The notes below the pieces were generated by a model that saw only the letters and a program-made list of their open reading frames with translations, was not told the origin of the DNA and made no database searches. A stretch of 64,000 bases of DNA from Comamonadaceae bacterium (GTDB lineage Bacteria > Pseudomonadota > Gammaproteobacteria > Burkholderiales > Burkholderiaceae_C), in NCBI GenBank assembly GCA_027488215.1, contig JAIYCB010000008.1:62001-126000 (forward strand), written 5' to 3'. The position numbers were made by a program, and so were the translations under genes. Below, piece after piece: positions 18,758 through 29,125 of the stretch (positions are counted from its first letter, which is position 1; each line of letters begins with the position of its first letter).

Positions 18758-19342
18758 TCACGCCAGCTGCAGAAATTCAAGGATTTGCGGCAAGTAATCT
18801 TCAAAATCGCTCAGAGCATGGTCGCTGCCTTCAATCAGGCGCACCTGTCCGCCCTGGTGGCGGGCCAGCATTTCACGCCAATCGAGCACTTCGTCACCCT
18901 TGGCGATCAAAGTCAGCGTGGCAGGACAGGTTTGCAAGGGCTGACTTTCGAGCAGCATCAGCTCTTGTAAGTAGGCAGGCTCAAAAAAGATGCTTTGCCC
19001 GGGGTCTTGCCATACCGCGTGCTCGCCGATGTAACGCGCCAAATCGCGTGAGGGGTGCACAGCCGGGTTGATCAGCACTGCCGGACAGCCCAAGTGCGCT
19101 GAAAGCCAAGCCGCATAAAAACCGCCCAGCGAGGAGCCCATGATCGCCATCTGATCGCGGGGCCAACCCGCCAGCCCTTGAAGCAACATGTCGATGGCCT
19201 GCCGAGGTGAGGCAGGCAATTGAGGACACCACCAGGTGACACCGGGGTGCCGGGCCTGCACCCACTTGGCCATGATTTGGGCCTTGGCCGACTGGGTCGA
19301 CGACCTGAAGCCGTGCAGGTAGAGCAAATGGGTGGTGTGCAA
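18758..19342 (-). CDS. yqiA: YqiA-type alpha/beta-hydrolase (esterase)
   Basis: This 194-residue small alpha/beta-hydrolase resembles E. coli YqiA, an esterase for short acyl chains. Visible motifs are LLYLHGFRSS at the N terminus, the nucleophile elbow GSSLGG, an Asp in DEVLDW, and a catalytic His in GSDHALSDF. The start appears to be TTG at 19342. No ATG or GTG allows the conserved N terminus, and a GAGG motif lies just upstream. It is tucked six bases after kup and next to the RNB gene. Confidence 0.88.
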   Translation of the reverse strand: MHTTHLLYLHGFRSSTQSAKAQIMAKWVQARHPGVTWWCPQLPASPRQAIDMLLQGLAGWPRDQMAIMGSSLGGFYAAWLSAHLGCPAVLINPAVHPSRDLARYIGEHAVWQDPGQSIFFEPAYLQELMLLESQPLQTCPATLTLIAKGDEVLDWREMLARHQGGQVRLIEGSDHALSDFEDYLPQILEFLQLA

Positions 19343-19348
19343 GAGGCC

Positions 19349-21217
19349 TCAGATTTCGATTTTGGAGCCCAACTCGACCACCGCATTCGTGGGCAGGTTC
19401 AAAAACGCGGCCGCTCCGCTGGCGTTGTGGTGCATGTTGGCAAACAGTTTTTCACGCCAAGTGGCCATACCCCCGCCGATCGTGGGGATCACGATATCGC
19501 GCGACAAGAAATAACTGGTCGTCATGGGATCGAGCTTGTAGCCATCGTCCTCAATCACGGCCAGTGCCGATGGCAAGTCAGGATTGTCTTTGAAGCCATA
19601 GTTGACGATGACTTGCCAACAGTCATGCCCCAGCGGTGTCACATCCAGACGCTGGTCGGCGTCGATGCGGGGGACCTCGTGGCTGCGCACGGTGACAAAC
19701 AGGTTGCGCTGATGCAAGACTTTGTTGTGCTTGAGGTTGTGCAGCAAGGCGTTGGGCACGGTGCCCGTCTCGGCGGTCAGGAACACCGCGGTGCCATCCA
19801 CCCGCGTAGGCGGGGCAACGAAGACAGCGTCCAGAAAATCAGTCAGTCGCAAGGCGTCCGAACGCAAAGAATCGTTGAGCAAGCGACGGCCATCGTGCCA
19901 TGTGAGCATCAGAGTGAATATGGCCGCACCGATGAGCAAGGGGAACCAGCCGCCCTCCAACAGCTTGAGCATATTGGACGCCCAGAAAGCCAAGTCCACT
20001 AAAAAGAAGAAGCCCGTCGCGCCAATGCACAGCGCCAATGGCAACTTCCATGTGTAGCGGATAACAAAAAAGGTGAGGAAGGTGGTGATCAGCATGTCGG
20101 TACACACGGCAATGCCATAGGCCGCAGCAAGGTTGCTGGAAGACTTGAACATGACGACCGCCAGCACAATGGCTACAAACAATCCCCAGTTCACAAAAGG
20201 CATGTAGATTTGCCCGGTATCGGTTTCGCTGGTGTGCAGCACTTGCAAGCGCGGCAAATAGCCAAGCTGAATGACCTGCTTGGTGACGCTGAAAGCGCCA
20301 GAGATGAGGGCTTGCGATGCGATCACCGTGGCCATGGTGGCCAGGCCCACCAGGGGCAACAAGGCCCAGTCGGGGGCCATCAAGTAAAACGGGTTTTTAA
20401 CGGCCTCAGGCTCGGCCAGCAACAAAGCACCTTGTCCAAAGTAGTTCAGGGTCAAGCTGGGCATGACAATGCTGAACCATGCCAGACGAATCGGTTTTTT
20501 GCCGAAATGGCCCATGTCGGCATAAAGTGCTTCAGCACCCGTGACGCACAAGACCACAGCGCCCAAAATGATGAAGGTGGTGCCGGGGTTGTGCCACATG
20601 AAACCCAAGGCGTAGTGCGGGCTGATCGCCTGCAGGATTTCCGGGCGTTGAACGATTTGGGAGACACCCAATACGGCAAGGGCGACAAACCAAACCAGCG
20701 TGATCGGGCCAAAGAACTTGCCAATACCTGCGGTGCCCCGCTTTTGCACCCAAAACAAGCAAATCAGAATCACCAAGGTGAGCGGTATGACCCATTTCTT
20801 GAAATTAGGCGAAATGATCTCAAGGCCTTCTACAGCAGACAACACCGAAATCGCCGGGGTGATCACACCATCGCCATAAAAAAGGCAAGTCCCGAAGATA
20901 CCGACCAGCATCAACACTTTGCGCAGTTGAGGCTGGTCTTTGACCGATTGAGAAGCAAGCGCCAACATGGCCACAAGCCCCCCTTCGCCGTGGTTGTCTG
21001 CTCGCAGCACCAGAACCACGTATTTGACCGACACAATGGTGGTCAAGGTCCAAAAAAAGATAGAGAGAATACCGTAGATGTTCTCGGGGGTGAAAGGAAC
21101 ATGGCCAGAGCCAAAGACCTCTTTCATGGCGTACAGCACGCTGGTGCCGATGTCGCCGTAAACCACGCCAATGGCGCCCAGAGTCAGGGCGGCGAGAGAG
21201 GATTTTGTTGATGACAC
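19349..21217 (-). CDS. kup: Low-affinity potassium transporter Kup
   Basis: Kup is a proton-coupled K+ uptake system in the inner membrane. The 622-residue protein starts the family signature immediately ([20 protein letters not shown]). It has about 12 hydrophobic segments and a C-terminal cytoplasmic domain. The start is GTG at 21217, since nothing upstream is open and the N terminus aligns with the family. An intrinsic-terminator-like hairpin with an eight-U tail directly abuts this GTG and no ribosome site is visible, which suggests regulated read-through or a leaderless message. It precedes yqiA. Confidence 0.93.
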   Translation of the reverse strand: MSSTKSSLAALTLGAIGVVYGDIGTSVLYAMKEVFGSGHVPFTPENIYGILSIFFWTLTTIVSVKYVVLVLRADNHGEGGLVAMLALASQSVKDQPQLRKVLMLVGIFGTCLFYGDGVITPAISVLSAVEGLEIISPNFKKWVIPLTLVILICLFWVQKRGTAGIGKFFGPITLVWFVALAVLGVSQIVQRPEILQAISPHYALGFMWHNPGTTFIILGAVVLCVTGAEALYADMGHFGKKPIRLAWFSIVMPSLTLNYFGQGALLLAEPEAVKNPFYLMAPDWALLPLVGLATMATVIASQALISGAFSVTKQVIQLGYLPRLQVLHTSETDTGQIYMPFVNWGLFVAIVLAVVMFKSSSNLAAAYGIAVCTDMLITTFLTFFVIRYTWKLPLALCIGATGFFFLVDLAFWASNMLKLLEGGWFPLLIGAAIFTLMLTWHDGRRLLNDSLRSDALRLTDFLDAVFVAPPTRVDGTAVFLTAETGTVPNALLHNLKHNKVLHQRNLFVTVRSHEVPRIDADQRLDVTPLGHDCWQVIVNYGFKDNPDLPSALAVIEDDGYKLDPMTTSYFLSRDIVIPTIGGGMATWREKLFANMHHNASGAAAFLNLPTNAVVELGSKIEI

Positions 21218-21243
21218 AAAAAAAAGCCCGACCGAAGTCTGGC
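21218..21243 (-). terminator. Terminator-like hairpin abutting the kup start
   Basis: On the minus strand GCCAGAC pairs with GTCGGGC (one mismatch) around a TTCG tetraloop and is followed by eight T. It lies 167 bases beyond the gshA stop and directly before the kup GTG. It could end the gshA transcript or attenuate kup. An upstream GCCCGGC (21278-21284, minus strand) can pair with the 3' arm as an alternative fold. Confidence 0.75.
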
Positions 21244-21409
21244 CTGGTAACTGAGAAGCTCACCATTTTGCGCCTAAGCCGGGCACACTGTCATCGGCCC
21301 GTTGACACTATGTTGCAATGCAGCAACTCATCAAGCATTCAAAACAAACCGGTCTTTGAAACAACTCAATGTGTGATTTCAGACCCGCAAATCGCTGAAT
21401 TCAGTAGTG

Positions 21410-22705
21410 TCAGTCGTAAACTTCGGCCTCTGGGTCGGTGGCTTCCAATTCGTAACTGGCCGCCAGCATGGCCAGACGGCCAATCACGCCGTACATATAG
21501 AAACGGTTGGGAACGCTGGCGCCGGGTTTGACACCCGGTTGGGGCAAGTGTGGGGTGTCGGCAAAGGCCAAGGGCACAAAGCTGGCTCCCGGAGCGTTTA
21601 AGTTTTCATCCACCCCGCGCTCGGCGTGCACGCGGTAAAATCCGCCCACTACATAGCGGTCCATCATGTAGACCACTGGTTCGGCCACAGCATCGTTGAT
21701 CCGCTCGTTGGTCAGAACGCCTTCCTGAATGATCACATCATTGACGGTTTGACCGTCCTTGATGACGTTCATCTTGTTGCGTGTCTTGCGGTTGAGCTGA
21801 TCCAGATCGGCCACATCGCGCACTGTCATGATGCCCATGCCGTAGGTGCCGTTGTCGGCCTTGACCACCACAAACGGCTTTTCATTGATGCCGTATTCCT
21901 TGTATTTGCGCTTGACCTTGGACAGCAGAGCATCCACATTGCTGCGCAGGCATTCCATGCCCGTGCCTTCGGCAAAATTCACGTCGCCGCACTGGCTAAA
22001 CATCGGGTTGATGAGCCAAGGGTCAATGCCCAGCAACTTGCCAAAACGCTTGGCCACCTCTTCGTAACTCTGGAAATGCTTGGTTTTGCGGCGCACGCTC
22101 CAGCCGGCATGCAGGGGGGGCAGCAAAAATTGCTCGTGCAGCTCTTCCAGAATGCCCGGAGCACCTGCAGACAGGTCGTTGTTGAGCAAGATGGTGCAGG
22201 GGTCGAAGTCTTTCAGGCCAAGGCGGTGCTGAGTCCGCACCACAGGCTCCAAAGTCACGCTCTCGCCATTGGGCAGTTCAATGGTGGTGGTTTCCTTGAT
22301 CTCGGGGTTGATCGAGCCCAGACGCACATTCAGCCCCGCCATGTGGAAGATGCGCTGCAGCTGCGCCACATTGGTCAGGTAGAAAGTGTTGCGCGTGTGG
22401 TTCTCTGGAATGATCAGCAGGTTTTTGGCCTCGGGGCAAATCTTCTCGATGGCTGCTTGAGCTGCCTGCACCGCCAAGGGCAGCATTTCGGGGGTCAGGT
22501 TGTTCCAACCACCCGGGTACAGGTTGGTGTCGACCGGGGCCAACTTGAAGCCCGCATTGCGGATATCCACCGAGGTGTAAAACGGTGGGGTGTGCTCCAT
22601 CCACTCCAGACGGAACCAGCGTTCGATCGCAGGCATGGAGTCGAGAATGCGCTGCTCCAGCTCGTTGATGGGGCCGGTCAGGGCTGTGACAAGATGGGGA
22701 ACCAT
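21410..22705 (-). CDS. gshA: Glutamate-cysteine ligase, proteobacterial GshA type
   Basis: This enzyme catalyses the first step of glutathione synthesis, ATP-dependent joining of glutamate and cysteine. The 431-residue protein belongs to the distinct GshA type found in Beta- and some Gammaproteobacteria, not the E. coli type. Recognisable segments are YTSVDIRNAGFKLAPVDTN, NLLIIPENHTRN and VVKADNGTYGMGIMTV (ATP-grasp-like). The ATG at 22705 has AAAGG about eight bases upstream. No gshB is in the window. It follows proA on the same strand after 126 bases that contain a 14-bp palindrome (22804-22817). Confidence 0.93.
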   Translation of the reverse strand: MVPHLVTALTGPINELEQRILDSMPAIERWFRLEWMEHTPPFYTSVDIRNAGFKLAPVDTNLYPGGWNNLTPEMLPLAVQAAQAAIEKICPEAKNLLIIPENHTRNTFYLTNVAQLQRIFHMAGLNVRLGSINPEIKETTTIELPNGESVTLEPVVRTQHRLGLKDFDPCTILLNNDLSAGAPGILEELHEQFLLPPLHAGWSVRRKTKHFQSYEEVAKRFGKLLGIDPWLINPMFSQCGDVNFAEGTGMECLRSNVDALLSKVKRKYKEYGINEKPFVVVKADNGTYGMGIMTVRDVADLDQLNRKTRNKMNVIKDGQTVNDVIIQEGVLTNERINDAVAEPVVYMMDRYVVGGFYRVHAERGVDENLNAPGASFVPLAFADTPHLPQPGVKPGASVPNRFYMYGVIGRLAMLAASYELEATDPEAEVYD

Positions 22706-22831
22706 GGGCGACCTTTATCGGGCTAAACGGGACAAAACAAGAAAATCATATGGGGGCAATGAATGGCATTGCAAGTGCATACCGGACACACCCCCGGCAG
22801 GCCGTGCGCATGCGCACTGACAGCATGGCAA

Positions 22832-24112
22832 TCAAACGCGTACCTCACCCTCGCCCAAAACCACGTATTTGAGTGAAGTCAGACCTTCGATGCCGACCGG
22901 GCCGCGAGCGTGAAACTTGTCAGTGGAAATGCCGATTTCGGCACCCAGTCCGTACTCAAAGCCATCGGCAAAGCGGGTGCTGGCGTTGACCATGACGCTT
23001 GACGAATCCACCTCGCGCAAAAATCGTTGCGCGTGCACGTGGTCACGGGTCAAAATGGCTTCGGTGTGGTGGCTGCCGTAGTGGTTGATGTGGGCAATCG
23101 CCTCGTCCACACCCTCGACCACCTTGATGCTGATGATGGGTGCGAGGTATTCCTCGAACCAGTCTTGCTCGGTGGCTTCTTTCAAGTTGGTGCCAGCCAC
23201 CTGACTCAGGATGGCCTTGGCCTTGGGGCAGCAGCGCATCTCTACGCCCTTGGCAGCATAAACCGCGCCAATTTTGGGCAGAAACTCGGCCGCCACCCCG
23301 CGCGCGACCAACAAACTCTCGCTGGCATTGCAAGGGCTGTACTTTTGCGTCTTAGCGTTGTCGGCCACCTTCACAGCCATCTCGATATCGCAGGGGTCGT
23401 CCACATAGGTGTGGCAGTTGCCATCCAAGTGCTTGATGACAGGGACTTTCGCCTCGGCACTGATGCGCTCGATCAGGCCTTTGCCGCCGCGTGGGATGAT
23501 CACGTCAACATATTGCGGCATGGCAATCAGCTGACCCACGGCAGCGCGATCGGTGGTTTGCACCAGCTGCACCGCATTGACGGGCAGGCCGCTTTCCTTC
23601 AAAGCCTGTTGCACCAACTTGGCCAGCGCCTTGTTCGATTCAATCGCCTCGGAGCCTCCACGCAGGATGCAGGCGTTACCGCTCTTGATGGACAGGCTGG
23701 CCGCTTCAATGGTCACGTTGGGGCGACTCTCAAAAATCATGCCGAACACGCCAATGGGCACCCGCATCTGGCCCACGCGAATGCCACTGGGTACTTGCTT
23801 CATGCCGATGATTTCACCGATCACATCGGGCATGGCCGCCAGCTGCTCGCAACCCTGGGCACAGGTTTCCAGCACCTTGGGTGTGAGTTTGAGGCGATCC
23901 ACCATGGGCTCAGCCAAGCCGGCAGCGCGGGCGCGATCCAGGTCTTTGGCGTTGTCAACTTGCAAGGCTTGTGTGTTGTCGCGCAACAAGGCGGCCAAAT
24001 GGCGCAAAGCAGCATTTTTGTGGGCTGCAGAGGCCTTGGCCATCAGCGCAGAAGCTTTTTTGGCTTGCAGGCCCAAGGCCTTCGTCTGTTCAACGGTGTT
24101 CAATTCGGTCAT
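22832..24112 (-). CDS. proA: Gamma-glutamyl phosphate reductase
   Basis: ProA reduces gamma-glutamyl phosphate to glutamate-5-semialdehyde with NADPH, the second step of proline synthesis. The 426-residue protein has the family length. It contains [16 protein letters not shown], an NAD(P)-binding [13 protein letters not shown] region, and the catalytic Cys in [13 protein letters not shown]. It follows holA by 79 bases on the same strand, an order conserved in Burkholderiales. proB is not in the window. Confidence 0.96.
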   Translation of the reverse strand: MTELNTVEQTKALGLQAKKASALMAKASAAHKNAALRHLAALLRDNTQALQVDNAKDLDRARAAGLAEPMVDRLKLTPKVLETCAQGCEQLAAMPDVIGEIIGMKQVPSGIRVGQMRVPIGVFGMIFESRPNVTIEAASLSIKSGNACILRGGSEAIESNKALAKLVQQALKESGLPVNAVQLVQTTDRAAVGQLIAMPQYVDVIIPRGGKGLIERISAEAKVPVIKHLDGNCHTYVDDPCDIEMAVKVADNAKTQKYSPCNASESLLVARGVAAEFLPKIGAVYAAKGVEMRCCPKAKAILSQVAGTNLKEATEQDWFEEYLAPIISIKVVEGVDEAIAHINHYGSHHTEAILTRDHVHAQRFLREVDSSSVMVNASTRFADGFEYGLGAEIGISTDKFHARGPVGIEGLTSLKYVVLGEGEVRV

Positions 24113-24191
24113 CGGATCATTTTCGCAGAAGACAAACAGACTTGACCCCGACTTTTTTGAGGCTTCTTTCAGGCAGCGTCCACGGGCAGGT

Positions 24192-25244
24192 CTAGCGCAC
24201 GTTGCAAAAACGCGAGAAACGCACAGCCAGCCGATGCAGGGCCTGCCAGGGATCGGAGGGCCAGTCGGGCACTTTCAGGCCTTTGACGATACCGTCCACC
24301 TGATGAGCGGCTTGGAGCAAACCGTTGAGTCGTGATTCGCTCATGCGGGGCAGCACGCGCTCGAACAATCGCTCACGCGGCCCCCAGACGCGCTGTTCGC
24401 GCAGCGCCATGGGCAGGGGTTTGCCAGCGGCCATGGCGTCTTTCACGCGTTTCATGGCACGAATGTCTTCTGCGAGGGTGTAGTGCACCAGCACAGCCGC
24501 TTCACCTTCGGCCTGCAGGCCGTCGAGCATGCGCTGCACCCGGGCCACCTGGCCCGACAAGACCGACTCGGACAGTTTGAACACGTCGTAACGGGCCACA
24601 TTGACCACGGCTGCCTCGACCTGCGCCTGGCTGAGTTCACCCTTTGGGTAGAGCAGTCCCAGCTTCTGGATCTCTTGGTGTGCAGCCAGCAAATTGCCCT
24701 CCACACGGTCGGCAAAAAATTGCAGCGTGCGCTGTCCCTCTTCGCCTGCGGCCACATTTTGGCCCTGCATTTGCAGGCGCTGGGCAATCCATGTAGGCAA
24801 TGCACTGCGCTCAACCGGGTCCGTGGCGATCAACACACCATGGTTTTCCAGCGCGGCAAACCAGGCCCCTTTGCGGGTCGTAGCATCCAGTTTGGGCAAC
24901 ATGACCAAGGTCAAGGTGCTGTCATTGTCCTGGGCGGATGCGGCCAATTGCTGGATCGCGGCGCTGCCCTCTTTGCCGGGTTTGCCCGAGGGGATGCGAA
25001 CTTCCAGGATTTGTTTATCGGCAAACAGGCTCATCGAACCTCCTGCGGCCAGCACCTCGCTCCAGTCGAAATGGGCCCCGGACACGGTGTGCACCGTGCG
25101 CTCGGTGTAGCCCTGAGCACGGGCGCTGGCGCGGACGGCGTCGGCCGCTTCTTGCTGCATCAAGGGTTCGTCACCGTGCAGGACATAGAGGCTGCGCAGG
25201 CCTTTTTGCAGGTGCGCACCAAGCTGAGGCAAGGCCAGTTGCAT
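24192..25244 (-). CDS. holA: DNA polymerase III subunit delta
   Basis: HolA is the wrench subunit of the clamp loader and opens the beta sliding clamp. The 350-residue protein shows the N-terminal [19 protein letters not shown] region and the delta-type AAA+ fold without a functional Walker A. It ends with a C-terminal collar domain. It lies eight bases after the lptE stop, and this leuS-lptE-holA order is widely conserved in Proteobacteria. Confidence 0.95.
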   Translation of the reverse strand: MQLALPQLGAHLQKGLRSLYVLHGDEPLMQQEAADAVRASARAQGYTERTVHTVSGAHFDWSEVLAAGGSMSLFADKQILEVRIPSGKPGKEGSAAIQQLAASAQDNDSTLTLVMLPKLDATTRKGAWFAALENHGVLIATDPVERSALPTWIAQRLQMQGQNVAAGEEGQRTLQFFADRVEGNLLAAHQEIQKLGLLYPKGELSQAQVEAAVVNVARYDVFKLSESVLSGQVARVQRMLDGLQAEGEAAVLVHYTLAEDIRAMKRVKDAMAAGKPLPMALREQRVWGPRERLFERVLPRMSESRLNGLLQAAHQVDGIVKGLKVPDWPSDPWQALHRLAVRFSRFCNVR

Positions 25245-25252
25245 GGTGCAGC

Positions 25253-25789
25253 TCAGGGCTTGGCCGCAGGCGCTGCCCGAGGCTTGACCGCCGACAGCCG
25301 TCGCATGATCTGCTGCACGATGTCGGTCTGCATGTCGCGGTACATGGTGGCTTGCTCGATTTCCTTGGACAACGCTGCGGTTTCGGTGAAGCTCAGATCG
25401 CGTTGCTGGGCCAACTCGGCAGGCTCAATCAGCACCTGGCCTTGCGGCGTGCGCAAACGGAACCGCACCCGCAAGCGAAGTTGCAACTCCCGCACCTGAC
25501 CCGAGGCGTTGACCCCGACCACCGCCTGCTGGCGCTCTTCGCTCAGGATGTCCAGCACCGCATCGGCTGTGGCCAACTGTGCGGGTTCGGTCAGCAGCAT
25601 GATGCGGCCCGTGCCCAGCAAATTGCGACGCAACTCCACACCCAGAGGCGAAGTGGTCGAGAAGTTGGCGAAGAGCGTCTTGAAGGGGTAATCACCCGCG
25701 CTGCGCAGCTGAAATCCGCAGGCAGACAAGCTGGCCAACATGGGGACGGCACTGAGCAAGAGGCAAGAGCGGCGGCGAGAAGTGTTCAT
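25253..25789 (-). CDS. lptE: LPS-assembly lipoprotein LptE
   Basis: LptE plugs the LptD barrel and helps insert lipopolysaccharide into the outer leaflet. The 178-residue product has a lipoprotein signal with lipobox LSAC (Cys near residue 24), then the CGFQLRSAGDYPF start of the mature protein. Its position between leuS and holA confirms the assignment. Confidence 0.92.
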   Translation of the reverse strand: MNTSRRRSCLLLSAVPMLASLSACGFQLRSAGDYPFKTLFANFSTTSPLGVELRRNLLGTGRIMLLTEPAQLATADAVLDILSEERQQAVVGVNASGQVRELQLRLRVRFRLRTPQGQVLIEPAELAQQRDLSFTETAALSKEIEQATMYRDMQTDIVQQIMRRLSAVKPRAAPAAKP

Positions 25790-25832
25790 CGCAGGGGGAT
25801 CATTCGGGGCGCGCGGGCATGAGGCCGTAGGC

Positions 25833-28622
25833 TCAGAGCACCACGTTGACCAGACGGCCAGGCACTACGATGACCTTTTTGGGCGAGGCGCCTGCGGACT
25901 GCTTGACGACTGCTTCATGGGCCAAGGCAGCGACCTCGATCTGCGCTTTGTCGGCCGATGCAGGCACCAGGATAGACCCGCGGAGCTTTCCATTGATCTG
26001 CAGCATCAACTCAATTTGGTCACGCTCCAGTGCCGACTCATCCACAGCGGGCCAAGGTGCGTCGAGCAAGTGGCCAACGGCTTGGGCATAACCGAGTTCT
26101 TGCCAGATGGCATCGGTGATGTGCGGGCAAGCGGGATAGAGCATGCGCATCAAGAGCGACACGCCTTCGCACAGGGCGGCGGTGTCTCCAACGCTGCCGT
26201 CAGGCTTGAAGTCTTCGAGCGCGTTCAGCAGTTTCATGCAGCCGGAGACCACGGTGTTGTACTGCATGCGCTCGTAGTCGTAACCCACTTGCTTGAGCAC
26301 CAGGTGCATTTCGCGGCGCAAGGCCTTGGCCGAATCGCCCAAAGCGGCTTGGCTCAGGTCTTGGCTGGTTGCCGAGCGCAACAGTTCGTGGTGCTTGAAC
26401 GCGAAGTTCCATACCCGGCGCAAGAATCGGTAGCTGCCTTCCACAGCGGAGTCGTTCCACTCCAGCGTGACTTCAGGAGGTGCGGTGAACATGGTGTACA
26501 GGCGCGCGGTGTCAGCACCGTATTTTTCGATCAGGTCCTGAGGGTCCACGCCATTGTTCTTGGACTTGGACATGGTGCCCACGCCTTCATAGTCGATGGC
26601 CGTACCCACGGGCAAGCGCCCGTCACCGCTATCGGCTTCGTTCTTGAGCCGAGCACCGACGATCTTGCCGCTTTCATCCAGCACATGCTCCACGTCGTGC
26701 GGCCAGAAGTAATCCTTGCCGCCCTTGGCGGTGCGGCGCGAATAAATGTGGTTGAGCACCATGCCTTGGGTGAGCAGCTTGGTGAATGGCTCATCCACTT
26801 TGACCAGACCCAGATCGCGCATGACCTTGGTCCAGAAGCGTGCATACAGCAGGTGCAAGATGGCGTGCTCGATGCCGCCGATGTACTGGTCCATGCCGCT
26901 GCCGCCAGTGGCCTTGTTCTGATCCCGCATCCAGTAATCGGTGCCGTCAGCGACCATTTTGTCGGCGTTGGTCGGGTCGCAATAGCGCATGAAGTACCAG
27001 GACGAATCCACAAAGGTGTCCATGGTGTCGGTCTCGCGGCGGGCGGCCTTGCCGCAAACGGGGCAGGTCACACCTGCATGGAAACCTTCGTGCTTGTGCA
27101 GCGGATTGCCCGAGCCGTCAGGGATGCAGTCTTGCGGCAGCACCACGGGCAGGTCTTTTTCGGGCACGGGCACTGCGCCGTGCTCTTCGCAATGGATGAT
27201 CGGGATCGGTGTACCCCAGTAGCGCTGGCGGCTCACACCCCAGTCGCGCAGACGCCAGGTGGTTTTCTTCTCGCCCAGTCCTTTGGCGGCGAGCAACTCG
27301 GCGACTTTGGTGACGGCGGCTTTGAAACTCAAACCATCGAGTTCGCCGGAGTTGACGCACACACCGTCTTTGGTCGCGTACCACTCAGACCAAGTCGTCG
27401 CGTCAAAAGAGGCCTTGGCGTGGCCTGCGTTGGGCAACGATGTTGAGCCTGCGTCTGAGGCGCCCGACGCAGGCGACGACAAGGCCGCCCCACGCTGAGA
27501 AACGACTTGTTGGATCGGCAATGCGTACTTGAGCGCGAACGCAAAATCACGCTCGTCATGCGCAGGCACACCCATGACGGCACCATCGCCGTAGCTCATC
27601 AGCACGTAATTGCCGACCCAGACCTCGACCTGCGCCCCCGTAAGCGGGTGCGTGACGAACAGGCCGGTGGCCATGCCCTTTTTCTCTTGGGTGGCCAGCT
27701 CGGCTTCGGTGGTGCCGCCAGATTTGCACTCTTCCAGAAACGCCGCCAAAGCAGCGTTGGACGAAGCCGCATGCAGCGCCAGCGGGTGCTCGGCCGCCAC
27801 CGCGCAAAAGGTCACGCCCATGATGGTGTCGGCGCGGGTGGTGAAGACATACATCTTCCCGTCGCCGATCAATTGGCCGTCAGCGCCTCGGATCTGATGA
27901 GGGAAGGCAAAGCGCACCCCTTCGGATTTGCCGATCCAGTTTTCCTGCATCAGGCGCACTTTGTCGGGCCAGCCGTTCAGCGTGGCTTTGTCGTTGCCCA
28001 GCTGCACATGGTCCAGCAGCTCTTGCGCGTAAGCGGTGATGTTCAGGTAATAGCCGGGGATCTCACGTTTTTCAACAGGAGCGCCGGTGCGCCAGCCTTT
28101 GCCATCGATCACTTGCTCGTTGGCCAGCACCGTCTGGTCCACCGGATCCCAATTGACGACCTGGGTCTTGCGGTAGGCGATGCCTTTTTCGAGCATCTTC
28201 AAGAACAGCCACTGGTTCCACTTGTAATACGTCGGATCGCAGGTGGCCACTTCGCGCGACCAGTCGATGGCCAGACCCATCGCCTGCATCTGCTTTTTCA
28301 TGTAAGCGATGTTCTCGTATGTCCACTTGGCCGGTGGCACGCCGTTCTTCAAAGCGGCGTTTTCGGCGGGCAGACCAAAGGCGTCCCAGCCCATGGGCAT
28401 CAGTACGTTGAAGCCCTTCATGCGCAGACTGCGCGTGAGCATGTCGTTGATGGTGTAGTTGCGCACGTGGCCCATGTGCAGCTTGCCGCTGGGGTAGGGC
28501 AGCATGGAGCAAGCGTAGAACTTCTTTTTGCTGGCGTCTTCGGTGACGCGGTAGGCATCGCGGGCCGTCCAGCGGGCCTGTGCTGCGGGTTCGACTTCGA
28601 GGTGGTTGTACTTGTCTTGCAT
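25833..28622 (-). CDS. leuS: Leucyl-tRNA synthetase
   Basis: LeuS charges tRNA-Leu and edits mischarged amino acids. The 929-residue protein is longer than the roughly 860 of E. coli. It has the HIGH-like motif in [11 protein letters not shown], an editing domain containing [13 protein letters not shown], and the KMSKS-like TMSKSKNNG. About 25 low-complexity residues rich in Ser, Ala and Gly lie near residues 377-402, just after the AHDERDF segment. The DNA encoding them contains a perfect 9-bp inverted repeat (27447-27474). The insertion lies in a naturally variable loop, so the enzyme is probably functional. Confidence 0.97.
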   Translation of the reverse strand: MQDKYNHLEVEPAAQARWTARDAYRVTEDASKKKFYACSMLPYPSGKLHMGHVRNYTINDMLTRSLRMKGFNVLMPMGWDAFGLPAENAALKNGVPPAKWTYENIAYMKKQMQAMGLAIDWSREVATCDPTYYKWNQWLFLKMLEKGIAYRKTQVVNWDPVDQTVLANEQVIDGKGWRTGAPVEKREIPGYYLNITAYAQELLDHVQLGNDKATLNGWPDKVRLMQENWIGKSEGVRFAFPHQIRGADGQLIGDGKMYVFTTRADTIMGVTFCAVAAEHPLALHAASSNAALAAFLEECKSGGTTEAELATQEKKGMATGLFVTHPLTGAQVEVWVGNYVLMSYGDGAVMGVPAHDERDFAFALKYALPIQQVVSQRGAALSSPASGASDAGSTSLPNAGHAKASFDATTWSEWYATKDGVCVNSGELDGLSFKAAVTKVAELLAAKGLGEKKTTWRLRDWGVSRQRYWGTPIPIIHCEEHGAVPVPEKDLPVVLPQDCIPDGSGNPLHKHEGFHAGVTCPVCGKAARRETDTMDTFVDSSWYFMRYCDPTNADKMVADGTDYWMRDQNKATGGSGMDQYIGGIEHAILHLLYARFWTKVMRDLGLVKVDEPFTKLLTQGMVLNHIYSRRTAKGGKDYFWPHDVEHVLDESGKIVGARLKNEADSGDGRLPVGTAIDYEGVGTMSKSKNNGVDPQDLIEKYGADTARLYTMFTAPPEVTLEWNDSAVEGSYRFLRRVWNFAFKHHELLRSATSQDLSQAALGDSAKALRREMHLVLKQVGYDYERMQYNTVVSGCMKLLNALEDFKPDGSVGDTAALCEGVSLLMRMLYPACPHITDAIWQELGYAQAVGHLLDAPWPAVDESALERDQIELMLQINGKLRGSILVPASADKAQIEVAALAHEAVVKQSAGASPKKVIVVPGRLVNVVL
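27423..27474. repeat. Small palindromic repeat inside leuS
   Basis: GCCTGCGTC (27447-27455) is the exact reverse complement of GACGCAGGC (27466-27474), with a ten-base loop. A direct copy of GCCTGCGT also lies at 27423-27430. It coincides with the extra low-complexity segment of LeuS, which suggests an in-frame repeat insertion. Confidence 0.7.
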
Positions 28623-28700
28623 AGGGCTAAATTGTAGGGGGTGGGCAGGTCTTGGCCTGGCGCGAGCAAAGCAAGTGCAATCCCGCCGGGAGGGGCAGTT

Positions 28701-29120
28701 TCAGGGCGAAGCCACCTCGGCGACAAAACCGATACGGCTCAAGCCCGCTTTTTGGGCCAGCCCCATGGCTTCGACCACACGACCGTACGGAACGGTAGCA
28801 TCGGCACGCAGCTCCAATTCGGTCAGCGGGTTGCGGCGAGCAGCCTGAGTCAGTTGTTCGCGCAAACTGTATTCGACAATGGGCTGATCGTTCAGGTACC
28901 AGCGGCCTTGCGCATCAATCACCAAAACAATCGCCTGTGGGGCAGACCCGCCCTCCCCGGTTTCACTTTGCGGCAGGTCCAGGCGAATGGCGCTGGTCAT
29001 CAGGGGAGCGGTCAAAATGAAGATGACCAGCAGGACCAACATCACGTCCACCAGGGGCGTGATGTTGATCTCGCTCATGGGCGGCGCATGAGTGTTGCTG
29101 GAGAGTCGACCAAAAGCCAT
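28701..29120 (-). CDS. exbD: Biopolymer transport protein ExbD/TolR
   Basis: This is the small partner of the ExbB proton channel that energises TonB-dependent uptake. The 139-residue protein has a cytoplasmic N terminus, one membrane helix (VDVMLVLLVIFILTAPL, with the conserved Asp of NITPLVDVM) and a periplasmic domain. It starts five bases after exbB. It could instead be TolR, but no tolA, tolB or pal is near. Confidence 0.9.
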   Translation of the reverse strand: MAFGRLSSNTHAPPMSEINITPLVDVMLVLLVIFILTAPLMTSAIRLDLPQSETGEGGSAPQAIVLVIDAQGRWYLNDQPIVEYSLREQLTQAARRNPLTELELRADATVPYGRVVEAMGLAQKAGLSRIGFVAEVASP

Positions 29121-29125
29121 GGATC

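Noticed and set aside
20820-21266. 148-codon frame starting upstream of kup
   Set aside because: It begins in the kup leader but runs in another frame through kup, with no ribosome site and an Arg-rich shadow composition.
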